From Lutibacter oricola (GTDB taxonomy: Bacteria > Bacteroidota > Bacteroidia > Flavobacteriales > Flavobacteriaceae), in NCBI RefSeq assembly GCF_900106565.1, contig NZ_FNNJ01000012.1:1-64000 (forward strand): a DNA stretch of 64,000 bases, read 5' to 3'. Each line of letters opens with the position of its first letter. Positions within the stretch are counted from its first letter, which is position 1. Of this stretch, positions 54,243 to 62,860 are shown in pieces. The notes beneath the pieces were generated by a model, which saw nothing but the letters and a program-made list of their open reading frames with translations, was not told the DNA's origin and made no database searches. Both the position numbers and the translations under genes were made by a program.

Positions 54243-54265
54243 GCCAATTAAACTGGTTTACCAAT
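54243..54265 (-). promoter_or_regulatory. Operator site 4 before gntR
   Basis: GCCAATTAA and ACTGGTTTACCAAT, the same box as sites 1-3 but on the opposite strand (ATTGGTAAACCAGT), 11 bases before the GntR start codon. It implies autoregulation. Confidence 0.65.
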
Positions 54266-54275
54266 ATTATAAAGT

Positions 54276-54980
54276 ATGAAATTAGATATTTTAACAAAAA
54301 ATGATAATAGAGTAGTTCAAAATTCAATCATTTCTCAAATAAGAGATCTAATTAATTTCAAAAATTTGGAACCCGGAGATAAACTACCTTCTGAAAGAAT
54401 GCTTTCTGAAAAGTTTGAAGTATCTAGAAACAACATTCGTGAAGCAATTCAAAAATTAGAATTTTATGGTTTATTAAAATCAATACCTCAAAGCGGAACA
54501 TTTATAGCTAATATAGGTGGGGTTGCTTTAAATGGTATGGTTGATGACATTTTAAGATTAGAAGATCCTGATTTTAAATCGTTAGTTGAAACCAGAATTT
54601 TATTAGAATTAAAAACAGCTAGATTAGCGGCTTTAAGAAGAAGTGAAGATGATTTAATTCAACTTGAAGAAGCTTTAAATGCTTATAAAGAAAAAGTATT
54701 GAATAGTGAAGATGCAGTTGAAGAAGATTTACTCTTTCATTTAGCAATTGCAAAAGCTGCAGGAAACAGTACTTTAAATACATTAATGTTAATGATAACA
54801 CCTGAAATTATTACAAACTTTGAAGCATATCATGTATGTGATAAAAGTCAAGCTAGAGCAGGTATTATTGAACATGAAAATATTTTTGAAGCAATTAAAG
54901 AGCAAGACCCTAAAAAAGCAAAAGAAATGATGAAAGTTCATTTTAGTGTATTATACCAATACTGTTATAGTAAAAAGTAA
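54276..54980 (+). CDS. GntR-family (FadR subfamily) transcriptional regulator of the alginate locus
   Basis: A 234-residue regulator. The winged helix-turn-helix is residues about 12-78 (GDKLPSERMLSEKFEVSRNNIREAIQKLEFYGLLKSIPQSGTFI). The C-terminal FCD domain (about 90-230) has the ligand/metal histidines in LLFHLAIAKAAGN, EHENIFEAI and MKVHFSVL. FadR-type GntR proteins in uronate pathways (UxuR/ExuR-like) respond to uronate intermediates. The operators at 39774, 44547, 47451 and 54243 fit its expected TGGT...ACCA site, so it is probably the repressor of this locus, with a KDG-pathway intermediate as inducer (inference). Confidence 0.9.
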   Translation: MKLDILTKNDNRVVQNSIISQIRDLINFKNLEPGDKLPSERMLSEKFEVSRNNIREAIQKLEFYGLLKSIPQSGTFIANIGGVALNGMVDDILRLEDPDFKSLVETRILLELKTARLAALRRSEDDLIQLEEALNAYKEKVLNSEDAVEEDLLFHLAIAKAAGNSTLNTLMLMITPEIITNFEAYHVCDKSQARAGIIEHENIFEAIKEQDPKKAKEMMKVHFSVLYQYCYSKK

Positions 54981-54994
54981 TACCTAAATTTTAG

Positions 54995-55095
54995 TTTAAT
55001 AAGTTGCACCTTATTAAATTAAAAAAAGAAAATAAAGGAGGGAAGTAATCGGTAAACTGCATTTACTGTGTAATTTAAATATTACCAATAACTAC
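54995..55095 (+). ncRNA. Candidate cis-regulatory RNA, copy 2 (MFS permease leader)
   Basis: An 8-bp stem TTTAATAA/TTATTAAA with loop GTTGCACC (55003-55010), exactly 19 bases, then GAGGGAAGTAA (55038-55048), a small hairpin GTAAA/TTTAC, then ATAACTAC (55088-55095). It shares loop, spacing and both blocks with copy 1 (47565-47654) and differs in the stem. It lies 74 bases before the ATG of the permease gene. Confidence 0.6.
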
Positions 55096-55112
55096 TATTT
55101 ATTCGTATTACA

Positions 55113-55134
55113 GGTTAACTATAAACTAGTTAAC
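55113..55134. promoter_or_regulatory. Inverted repeat, possible degenerate operator
   Basis: GGTTAACT and AGTTAACG with an 8-base centre, 35 bases before the permease ATG. It resembles the GGTTAACC part of the GntR sites, but the spacing differs. Confidence 0.3.
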
Positions 55135-55169
55135 GCTAATAGAGAACCTATAATTTAAAAATAATATAA

Positions 55170-56465
55170 ATGAAAATAAAAGGATTAAGATGGTGGGTAA
55201 TTGCTTTAATAGCTTTAGCAACCGTAATTAACTATATAGACAGACAAGCTCTTGTAGTTTTATGGCCTAGTATATCTGAAGATCTATACCCAGATAAAAC
55301 AATGACAGAAAGAAAAGAAATCTATGCACTAATTTCTGTAGTGTTTATGTTTTCGTATGCTTTCGGACAATCAATTTTTGGAAAAATATTTGATAAAGTT
55401 GGTACTCGTATTGGATTTGTTTTATCAATTGGTTTTTGGTCTCTTTCTACGGCGCTACATGCGTTGGCAAAAGGTGTATTAAGTTTTGCGTTTTTTAGAG
55501 CAATTTTAGGAGTTTCAGAAGCAGGAAACTGGCCTGGAGCAGCTAAAGGTAATGCAGAATGGTTTCCGGCAAGTGAAAGAGCCTTTGCACAAGGGTTATT
55601 TAATTCTGGAGCAGCTATTGGTGGAATTGTTGCCATACCAACTATTGCGTATTTAACAGTTCATTTTAGTTGGCAAATGATTTTTGTTATTATTGGACTT
55701 ATCGGTTTACTATGGTTAGTTCCTTGGTTATTTATCGTAAAAGCTCCACCAAAAAGTCATCCTTGGTTAACTGATGAAGAAAAGAACTACATATTATGTG
55801 GTCAAAAAGAAGAAGTTGAAGAAACTGATGATGTTGATGAATATAACCCGCCAGTGAAAGAATTACTTTCTCGTAAACAAAGTTGGGGTGTTATTATAGC
55901 ATCAGCAGCAATTGACCCAATATGGTGGTTATTTGTATTCTGGATTCCATTATACCTTTCTGAAGTATATAATATGGACGTTAAATCTATTGGTATCTAC
56001 GGATGGGTTCCTTATGTAGGAGCAATGTTAGGTGCTTGGTTTGGTGGTTTATTAGCTCAAAACAGGTTAAAAGCTGGTTGGAATGTAAATAAAACACGTA
56101 AAATGGTAATAACTTTAGGTTGTATTATTATGCTTCCTGCATTATTAGCTTTATCAAATCCAGGATCTCCAATTGCAGCCGTTTTAATTATGGCAGCAGT
56201 ACTTTTCGGATTTCAAACAGCAATTGGTAATGTACAAACACTTCCAAGTGATTTATTTGGTAAGAAAACAGTAGGAACACTTTCTGGTTTTGCTGGTACG
56301 GCAGCCAAATTAACAGGAGCAGGTTTAGTAGCATTGGTACCTATGTTAACAGCAGGTGGTAATTATACTCCAGCATTTATTATTGGTGCAGCGTTAGCGT
56401 TTATTGTATTTGCAAGTGTTTGGGTTCTAATACCAAAAATAGAGGCGCTTAAGCCAAAACAATAA
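55170..56465 (+). CDS. MFS permease of the hexuronate/ACS family (DEH/KDG or uronate uptake)
   Basis: A 431-residue transporter with 12 helices. It has the anion:cation symporter N-terminus MKIKGLRWWVIALIALATVINYIDRQALVVLWPSI and the ExuT-like FRAILGVSEAGNWPGAAKGNAEWFPASERAFAQGLFNSGAAIGGI. The family takes up hexuronates across the inner membrane; in alginate loci it carries alginate-derived monomers or short oligomers. It is followed 45 bases later by the DEH reductase gene. Its leader carries the second copy of the candidate RNA element. Confidence 0.92.
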   Translation: MKIKGLRWWVIALIALATVINYIDRQALVVLWPSISEDLYPDKTMTERKEIYALISVVFMFSYAFGQSIFGKIFDKVGTRIGFVLSIGFWSLSTALHALAKGVLSFAFFRAILGVSEAGNWPGAAKGNAEWFPASERAFAQGLFNSGAAIGGIVAIPTIAYLTVHFSWQMIFVIIGLIGLLWLVPWLFIVKAPPKSHPWLTDEEKNYILCGQKEEVEETDDVDEYNPPVKELLSRKQSWGVIIASAAIDPIWWLFVFWIPLYLSEVYNMDVKSIGIYGWVPYVGAMLGAWFGGLLAQNRLKAGWNVNKTRKMVITLGCIIMLPALLALSNPGSPIAAVLIMAAVLFGFQTAIGNVQTLPSDLFGKKTVGTLSGFAGTAAKLTGAGLVALVPMLTAGGNYTPAFIIGAALAFIVFASVWVLIPKIEALKPKQ

Positions 56466-56510
56466 ATAAGATTTAGAGATTAAAGTATTAAAATTATAAA
56501 ATAAAAAAAA

Positions 56511-57275
56511 ATGAGTAATTTAAACAAAAAAGTAGCTGTAGTTACTGGAGCAACTGGAGGAATTGGATTCCAGGTAGCTAAAAGATTAGGTAAAGACGGG
56601 TATGCTGTAGTTTTAAACGGTATTGAAGACGAAGAAGGAGCTAAACGAGTTGAAGAACTTACTGCAGAAGGAATTACTGCAGAATACTTTGGATTTGATG
56701 TAACAAGTGATGATGCAGTAACTTCAAACATTAAAGCTATTGGTGAAAAATATGGGAAAATAGATGTACTTGTAAATAATGCAGGTGGTTTAGGTGGAAG
56801 ATCTAGATTTGAAGAAATGACAACTGAATTTTATAGATTTGTTATGGCTTTAAACCTTGATTCTGTATTTTTTGCTTCAAGAGCAGCAATTCCTTTCCTT
56901 AAAAAAGGAGATAACCCAACAATTATTAACTATACGTCAAATGCTGGGTGGAATGCAGGTGGACCTGGAGCTGGAATTTATGGAACTTCTAAAGCTGGTG
57001 TACACGCTATTACAAGAGCATTGGCAAAAGATTTAGCTGAGTATGGAATTAGAGTTAACGCTGTATCTCCTGGTACAATTGATACTCCTTTTCACGCTCA
57101 AATTAAAGCTACAAAACCAGAAGTTTTTGCTTCTTGGGCAAATAACATTATGTTAGGTAGATTAGGACAGCCAGAAGAAGTTGCTTCTGTTGTATCTTTC
57201 TTAGCTAGCACAGATGCTGCTTTTATAACTGCTGAAACTATCCAAATAGGTGGTGGACAAGCATTAGGTATTTAA
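56511..57275 (+). CDS. SDR oxidoreductase, probable DEH reductase
   Basis: A 254-residue classical short-chain dehydrogenase. The nucleotide-binding motif is TGATGGIG (residues 12-19), followed by NNAGG. The catalytic residues are Ser143, Tyr157 and Lys161 (YGTSK). It lies last in the alginate operon, where DEH reductases convert DEH to 2-keto-3-deoxygluconate with NAD(P)H. A KduD-type or other sugar reductase role is possible from sequence alone. Confidence 0.87.
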   Translation: MSNLNKKVAVVTGATGGIGFQVAKRLGKDGYAVVLNGIEDEEGAKRVEELTAEGITAEYFGFDVTSDDAVTSNIKAIGEKYGKIDVLVNNAGGLGGRSRFEEMTTEFYRFVMALNLDSVFFASRAAIPFLKKGDNPTIINYTSNAGWNAGGPGAGIYGTSKAGVHAITRALAKDLAEYGIRVNAVSPGTIDTPFHAQIKATKPEVFASWANNIMLGRLGQPEEVASVVSFLASTDAAFITAETIQIGGGQALGI

Positions 57276-57294
57276 ATCAATCAATATTTATATT

Positions 57295-57331
57295 AAAAAG
57301 GGGCGTAGTTTTTAACTACGTCCCTTTTGCT
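57295..57331. terminator. Bidirectional terminator at the end of the alginate locus
   Basis: Stem AAAAGGG.CGTAGTT/AACTACG.CCCTTTT with loop TTT, then TTTGCTTTTTA. It lies between the convergent SDR gene and the GH29 gene. Confidence 0.88.
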
Positions 57332-57354
57332 TTTTAGTACTCAAAGTATACTTT

Positions 57355-58857
57355 TTAATTTCTCTCAATTTTTAAAACATAAGCAAACTCACACGGTTTT
57401 TTCTTTGGAAATTTAACCACTAAACCTTTTTCTGTTTGTTTCCAACTTAGTTTTTCTTTTGAACCTAGCAACTTAATTGATTTAATATCATTAGGGTATA
57501 ACTTCCCTTTACTTCCCAGGGTTCTAACTTCAACCTGTTCTCCTGGCCAGTCCATACAAATAGCGTATAAGTATTTACCATTTTGAGTAAATCGGATATC
57601 TTTTGCGGTATATTTAGGTATTAATTCTCCATGTTTTTTACCTTGTCCGTGATGCCCAGGATTTGTTACTTCCGTTGGTCCTTCACCAAAAAACACCCAC
57701 GGAATTGTATTATAGATAGCTTCACCATTTATTTTTAACCAAGCACCCATTGCATACAATTCTTTTTTTGTTTCTTCCGGAAAAGTACCATCAGCCATTG
57801 GCGGAACATTTAATAGCATTCGTCCATTTTTACTAGTCATATCAATTAGCATATCAATAAGTGTTGCTGCAGGTTTAACTTTATTTACGGGATTATAAAA
57901 CCAAGTTGTTTTCCATTCAAAATGGCGTTGCATATTTACGTCAGACATCCAAGGATCGTATTGTAAACCAATTAAATTTCCATCTTCAATATCTCTTACG
58001 CCAATACCTGTTGGAATATCGTGTGTTTTATAAATAACTTCAACACCTTTATTCCACTCAATACCTTTATTAAAAAAGTGGCTAATCATTTTTTGTTGAT
58101 ACTTTTCAGGAGCACTTCTTAACTCATTATTACCTTCAGGTAACAATCGCCCATTGCTAGCGTGTCCTTTTAATTCAGCAGGTACAGTACCTCCAAAACC
58201 AGTGTCAAACCAAATCATATCTGGTTTGTAATTGTTAATAGCTTCTGTAATACGGTCAAACCAAGCATCGAAAATAGCTTCTGAAATTCTACCATTATTA
58301 GAAGTTGCATAAACAGAATTATCTTTATTTGGATCAAGGTTTGTTTTATTTTTCCAAGATAATTGTCCCCACATTCTACTCCAAAAATCTCCTGTATGAA
58401 ATGAAGAAATAACAGGCATACCTCTTTTACGAAGTTCTTTAGCAAGAGAACCATATATATCTACTTTGGGGCCTTTATTTACCGAATTCCAATCTGTAAG
58501 TTTACTATTCCAATTTAACAAACCACTTCCGTGCCAAGCAACAGGACCTCCAAATTGAGCACCAGCAGCTTCAAATAAATCTACCCATTCTTTTGCGTCA
58601 AATTTTTCTCCTTTCCATTTTTCAATGGCTTCTATTCTTGTAATATTTTCATTGCCAGGTAAGCGCTCAACTGTTTGAGGCCCCCAATGACAATAAATTC
58701 CAAATTTTAGTCCATCAAACCATTCAGGTGTGTTGTGTTTTCTTAATGAAGACCAATTTGCTTCGTATTTTTTATCCTTTTTTGAAGTTTGAGCTATTGT
58801 ATAATAAGAATTTCCTATGGAAAAAATAAGAAGAACTATAGAAATAAAATTTTTCAT
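57355..58857 (-). CDS. GH29 alpha-L-glycosidase (fucosidase family; possibly alpha-L-galactosidase)
   Basis: A 500-residue exported (beta/alpha)8 enzyme. It has GIYCHWGPQTVERLPGNE (GH29 H-W-G motif at residues 57-59) and a nucleophile-like PDMIWFDTGFGG (Asp218). The usual KHHDGF active-site motif is replaced by VAWHGSGLLNWNS, which argues against a plain fucosidase. It follows GH2 and a sulfatase in one operon. Bacteroides plebeius has a known porphyran trio of S1 sulfatase, GH2 beta-galactosidase and GH29 alpha-L-galactosidase; I infer the same role here. Confidence 0.82.
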   Translation of the reverse strand: MKNFISIVLLIFSIGNSYYTIAQTSKKDKKYEANWSSLRKHNTPEWFDGLKFGIYCHWGPQTVERLPGNENITRIEAIEKWKGEKFDAKEWVDLFEAAGAQFGGPVAWHGSGLLNWNSKLTDWNSVNKGPKVDIYGSLAKELRKRGMPVISSFHTGDFWSRMWGQLSWKNKTNLDPNKDNSVYATSNNGRISEAIFDAWFDRITEAINNYKPDMIWFDTGFGGTVPAELKGHASNGRLLPEGNNELRSAPEKYQQKMISHFFNKGIEWNKGVEVIYKTHDIPTGIGVRDIEDGNLIGLQYDPWMSDVNMQRHFEWKTTWFYNPVNKVKPAATLIDMLIDMTSKNGRMLLNVPPMADGTFPEETKKELYAMGAWLKINGEAIYNTIPWVFFGEGPTEVTNPGHHGQGKKHGELIPKYTAKDIRFTQNGKYLYAICMDWPGEQVEVRTLGSKGKLYPNDIKSIKLLGSKEKLSWKQTEKGLVVKFPKKKPCEFAYVLKIERN

Positions 58858-58919
58858 TATTATTTTTTTATGATGTTTAATTCAATTTTACAGCTTTTTT
58901 AGAAGTATTATTTGAATGT

Positions 58920-61361
58920 TTAATTACTTTTAAAATTAATTGTGGTTGATTCTAAACCTTTCGAGGTTATAGATAACTTAATATTTCCAGCTTTTTGTGT
59001 AGATTGAATAATAGCTAAACATTTACCATTAAAAGCAGTGCGTTGCTTTGCTTTAAACGGTTCCAAGCCCATATTATCACCATTTGCAACACCAGAAATT
59101 ATTGCAGCCCCTTCAACATTAAATTTCAATAAATTGTTAGCAGTTGGTACTTCATTTCCATTTTTATCTAAAATAGTACATTCAACATAAATTAAATCTT
59201 GACCGTTAGCATTCATTTTTGTTCTTCGAGTTTCAATTTTAATTTTTGAAGGTTTACCTGCAGTTTTAACCATTTTTTCGGCAATAATTTTTCCGTTTTT
59301 GTAAGAAATTGCTTTTAGTTCTCCAGGTTTGTACACAACATTCCAAGTTTGGTATTCTACCTTTTCAGTATTATTCTTTTGTTTACCTAAAGATTTTCCA
59401 TCTTGAAATAATTCAACCTCATCTCCATTTGTATAACTATAGACTGAAACTTTTTTTCCTTCCATTCCTTCTAAATTCCAATGAGGGAATATATGAACCA
59501 TCGGTTTATTAGACCACTGACTTTGATAAAAATAGTAACCATCTTTTGGAAATCCTGCTAAATCAATAGGAGCAAAAGAAGATGAACGTGCAGGCCAACC
59601 AAACGGAATAGTTTCTCCAATATAATCCCAACCTGTCCAAATAAACATTCCCATTAAAAAAGGCGATTCTTTTACCAATCTCCAAGCTTCCATTCCAGCT
59701 TCACCACGTATATCTCTTTTTTCAACCCACTTATAAGCATCATCGTATTTATAGTTCAATTTATTCCACCATTGTTCTTTTTGTTTTCCATATAAATAAG
59801 TAGAACGAGGATAAAATGATTGTGCAGACTCGTGTTCTGTTATTACTGCCATTACATTAGGAAATTGTTCTCTTTCCCAATCCATACGGTCTTGTTTAAT
59901 GTAATTATACCCATAAATATCACTTGTTGCAGCAGCTTCTTGATTTGGACGTTTCATATCCCAGTAACCGTGAACACCATTTGTTGCTGGGCGATAATCA
60001 AATTTATGAACTATATCCACCAAACGCTTTCCAATGGCAATTCCTGTTTCGTCTCGCATTTGATCAATTTCATTACCAATACTCCACATAATTACAGATG
60101 GATGATTTCTGTCGCGAAGGATAAAGTCTTCTAGATCTTTAGCTGCCCATTTTTTGAATAAATGTGCGTATTTGTGAACAGTAATCTTTTGTTTTTTTCC
60201 GTTTTGTGTAGTTGCAGGTTGTTTTGGTCGTTCCCATTCATCAAAGGCTTCATTCATTACCAAAAACCCCATTTCATCACAAATATTTAAAAATTCTTCA
60301 GAAAAAGGATTGTGAGCTGTACGTACAGAGTTACAACCCATTTCGCGTAATTTTTCTAACTGGCGTTCAATGGTTCTTTTATGAACTGCTGCGCCTAAAG
60401 GGCCACCATCGTGATGTAAACAAACTCCTTTTAATTTAACAGTTTTACCATTTAATTTGAAACCTTCAGTATGGTTGAATGTTAAAGTTCTAATACCAGT
60501 TTTAGTTGTTTCGGTATAAACTATTTTATTATTCTGAATTATTTCTGTTCTTATTGAATATTGATATGGATTATTTATATCCCATAAAGTTGGATTTTCA
60601 ACCGTTAAAATGGATTTATGTTTAATGGATTCGTTCTTAGAAATTGCTTTAGACTCTTTTTTTGAAGTAATTAATTTTCCTGCTTCATTAAAAATAGAAA
60701 CAGAAATATCGATATTTTCATTAGTGTCAAAATCATTTTTTACAGTTGTTTCAACATTAATTTCAGCTTTGCTATTTTTAATTTTATTAGCTACAATGTA
60801 GTTACCCCAAACTGGAATGTATAATTTATTGGTTGTAATTAAATGAACGTGACGATAAATTCCTGTTCCCGTGTACCAACGTGAGCCTGGTTGCTTAGAA
60901 TTATCCAATTTTACTGTAATTACGTTTTCTTTTCCAAAGTTTATATGCTCAGTCATATCATAATAAAAAGCAATGTAACCAAATGGTCGTTTTCCTAATA
61001 ATTTTCCATTGATATATACTTCAGAATTTCGGTAAGCACCATCAAAATAAATAACAATTCGTTTGTTTTTATCTGTTGAAGGTACTGTAAACGTTTTTCT
61101 ATAAGCTACTTTTCCTGTTGGAAGCCATCCACCACGAGAAAATGATGGATTATTTTTACTGAAATTTCCTTCAATACTCCAATCGTGTGGAAGATTTACT
61201 GTTCTCCATTTGGAGTCATCAAAGTTAGATTTTTCAACATTTTCAATATCTCCAGCGTAAAATTTCCAATCAAAATCAAAGTTTTCTTTGGTGTTTTTTG
61301 TTGGTGTTTTACTGCACGACAATAAAATTATGGACAAAAGTATTAAGAGTGTATTTTTCAT
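58920..61361 (-). CDS. GH2 beta-galactosidase-like enzyme
   Basis: An 813-residue lipoprotein (MKNTLLILLSIILLSC). The sugar-binding domain (residues 25-180) and Ig-like domain are followed by the (beta/alpha)8 core. The acid/base Glu431 lies in WSIGNEIDQ and the nucleophile is probably Glu509 in VITEHESAQS. C-terminal Ig-like domains (DUF4982 type) complete the protein. It would remove terminal beta-galactose from red-algal oligosaccharides. It is 62 bases upstream of the GH29 gene on the same transcript. Confidence 0.9.
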   Translation of the reverse strand: MKNTLLILLSIILLSCSKTPTKNTKENFDFDWKFYAGDIENVEKSNFDDSKWRTVNLPHDWSIEGNFSKNNPSFSRGGWLPTGKVAYRKTFTVPSTDKNKRIVIYFDGAYRNSEVYINGKLLGKRPFGYIAFYYDMTEHINFGKENVITVKLDNSKQPGSRWYTGTGIYRHVHLITTNKLYIPVWGNYIVANKIKNSKAEINVETTVKNDFDTNENIDISVSIFNEAGKLITSKKESKAISKNESIKHKSILTVENPTLWDINNPYQYSIRTEIIQNNKIVYTETTKTGIRTLTFNHTEGFKLNGKTVKLKGVCLHHDGGPLGAAVHKRTIERQLEKLREMGCNSVRTAHNPFSEEFLNICDEMGFLVMNEAFDEWERPKQPATTQNGKKQKITVHKYAHLFKKWAAKDLEDFILRDRNHPSVIMWSIGNEIDQMRDETGIAIGKRLVDIVHKFDYRPATNGVHGYWDMKRPNQEAAATSDIYGYNYIKQDRMDWEREQFPNVMAVITEHESAQSFYPRSTYLYGKQKEQWWNKLNYKYDDAYKWVEKRDIRGEAGMEAWRLVKESPFLMGMFIWTGWDYIGETIPFGWPARSSSFAPIDLAGFPKDGYYFYQSQWSNKPMVHIFPHWNLEGMEGKKVSVYSYTNGDEVELFQDGKSLGKQKNNTEKVEYQTWNVVYKPGELKAISYKNGKIIAEKMVKTAGKPSKIKIETRRTKMNANGQDLIYVECTILDKNGNEVPTANNLLKFNVEGAAIISGVANGDNMGLEPFKAKQRTAFNGKCLAIIQSTQKAGNIKLSITSKGLESTTINFKSN

Positions 61362-61417
61362 TAGTTTTAGCTGTTAATATTTTTTAAAAGTGTTTTTGCT
61401 TCAAAAAACACTAATTA

Positions 61418-62860
61418 TTATTTTTTTGAATTTACTTCTCCAGCACTAGTTTTTTTCATAATAACCTCACGAGCTTTTTTCATTTTACCAATGTTAGGTA
61501 AATGTGCATCTGGCCAATGGTTTTTAACATTGTCTTTATTCCAATTATCGTAATCAGATTTTAGTTCTTTTACTTTTTTAGGTAAAGTAGTAACTAAATT
61601 CTTTTGCTCATATGGATCTTCTTTTAAATTGAAAAGAAATAACTCATCTCTAACAGCTTCTTTTACTAATTTGTAATCACCTTTTCTAACGGCAAATCCA
61701 GCTCCATCACTATAGCGCCAAAACAGCTTTTCGTGAGTTGTTTTATTAGTTGCTTCACCTTTTACAAACGGAATTAAATCGACTCCATCAAGGTCTTTTT
61801 TAGGATTAATGTTGGCAGCTTTCATAACCGTTGAAAATATATCATAAGCTATTACTGGTTCATCCATTTTATTACCACCTTCAAACCCTGCAGGCCAAGA
61901 CATTAAAAAAGGAACTCGAATACCACCTTCAAACAACAAACCTTTTTGTCCACGATAAGGACTTTGGTCAGAACCTTTTCCGTGACCACCATTATCGCTG
62001 TAGAAAAAGATTAAAGTATTCTCATATTCGCCCGTTTTTTTCAATTGTTCAATTACTTTTCCAATACCAACATCCATTCCAGAAACCATTGCTCCATAAG
62101 CAGCTCTTTCTCCTTGTTCTATATGATCTACAGTTTTAAGATATTCTTTTGTAGCTTGAATTGGAGCGTGAGGCGCATTGTATGCCAAATACATAAAGAA
62201 TGGTTTTTCTGATTTGCTATAATTGTTTATATATTCAACTGCCGCGTTAGAAAAATCATCGGTTAAATAACTTAAATTTTCTAAAGGTTCAGGTTTACCA
62301 TTACGCATAATTTGATGCCAAGTATTAAAACCCTTTCCCCAAGATTTTCCCCAAAAATTTCTTGAACCACCAGCAAAACCAAACCAGTCGTCAAAACCTC
62401 TTCCGTTTGGCCAATATTCTGGAGTGTTTCCTAAATGCCATTTTCCAATAGCACAAGTTTGATAACCATTTTCTTGAAGTACTTCTGAAATCATTTTTTC
62501 ATCTAATGGAACTCCTGGAATTGGTCCGTCAAAACCTTTCCCAATGTTGTTTTCACACCCAAAGCGTTGCTGATACCTACCAGCTAATAATCCAGAACGA
62601 CTTGGCCCACAATAAGAATGTGATGCATAGCCGTTTGTAAATGAAACACCTTGGTTTGCTAAGGCATCTAAATTTGGTGTAGGAATATCTGTACTTCCAT
62701 TAAAACCAACATCTGCCCAGCCTAAATCATCTGCTAAAATAATTATTACGTTGGGTTTTTCTTTTTTTGTATTGGCTGTAGTAATTTTATTTTCTGTTTG
62801 TTTTGGGGAGCAACTAACAATTAATATTAAAAATGAAACGAATAATGTGTTTTTAATCAT
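61418..62860 (-). CDS. Sulfatase (S1 family, formylglycine type)
   Basis: A 480-residue lipoprotein (MIKNTLFVSFLILIVSC). The metal-binding start is VIIILADDLGWADVG, and the cysteine that becomes formylglycine is Cys84 in SYCGPSRSGLLAGRY (C-x-P-S-R motif). FFYSDNGGHGKG gives the second metal site. It is the first gene of the sulfatase-GH2-GH29 operon. In red-algal galactan loci S1 sulfatases desulfate galactose units such as L-galactose-6-sulfate. An anaerobic or aerobic formylglycine-generating enzyme is not in the window. Confidence 0.93.
   Translation of the reverse strand: MIKNTLFVSFLILIVSCSPKQTENKITTANTKKEKPNVIIILADDLGWADVGFNGSTDIPTPNLDALANQGVSFTNGYASHSYCGPSRSGLLAGRYQQRFGCENNIGKGFDGPIPGVPLDEKMISEVLQENGYQTCAIGKWHLGNTPEYWPNGRGFDDWFGFAGGSRNFWGKSWGKGFNTWHQIMRNGKPEPLENLSYLTDDFSNAAVEYINNYSKSEKPFFMYLAYNAPHAPIQATKEYLKTVDHIEQGERAAYGAMVSGMDVGIGKVIEQLKKTGEYENTLIFFYSDNGGHGKGSDQSPYRGQKGLLFEGGIRVPFLMSWPAGFEGGNKMDEPVIAYDIFSTVMKAANINPKKDLDGVDLIPFVKGEATNKTTHEKLFWRYSDGAGFAVRKGDYKLVKEAVRDELFLFNLKEDPYEQKNLVTTLPKKVKELKSDYDNWNKDNVKNHWPDAHLPNIGKMKKAREVIMKKTSAGEVNSKK

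Noticed and set aside
55038-55070. Cobalamin riboswitch (GGGAA core)
   Set aside because: GAGGGAAGTAA loosely resembles the cobalamin core, but the GCCACTG box and the rest of the conserved core are missing, and neither gene is linked to B12.
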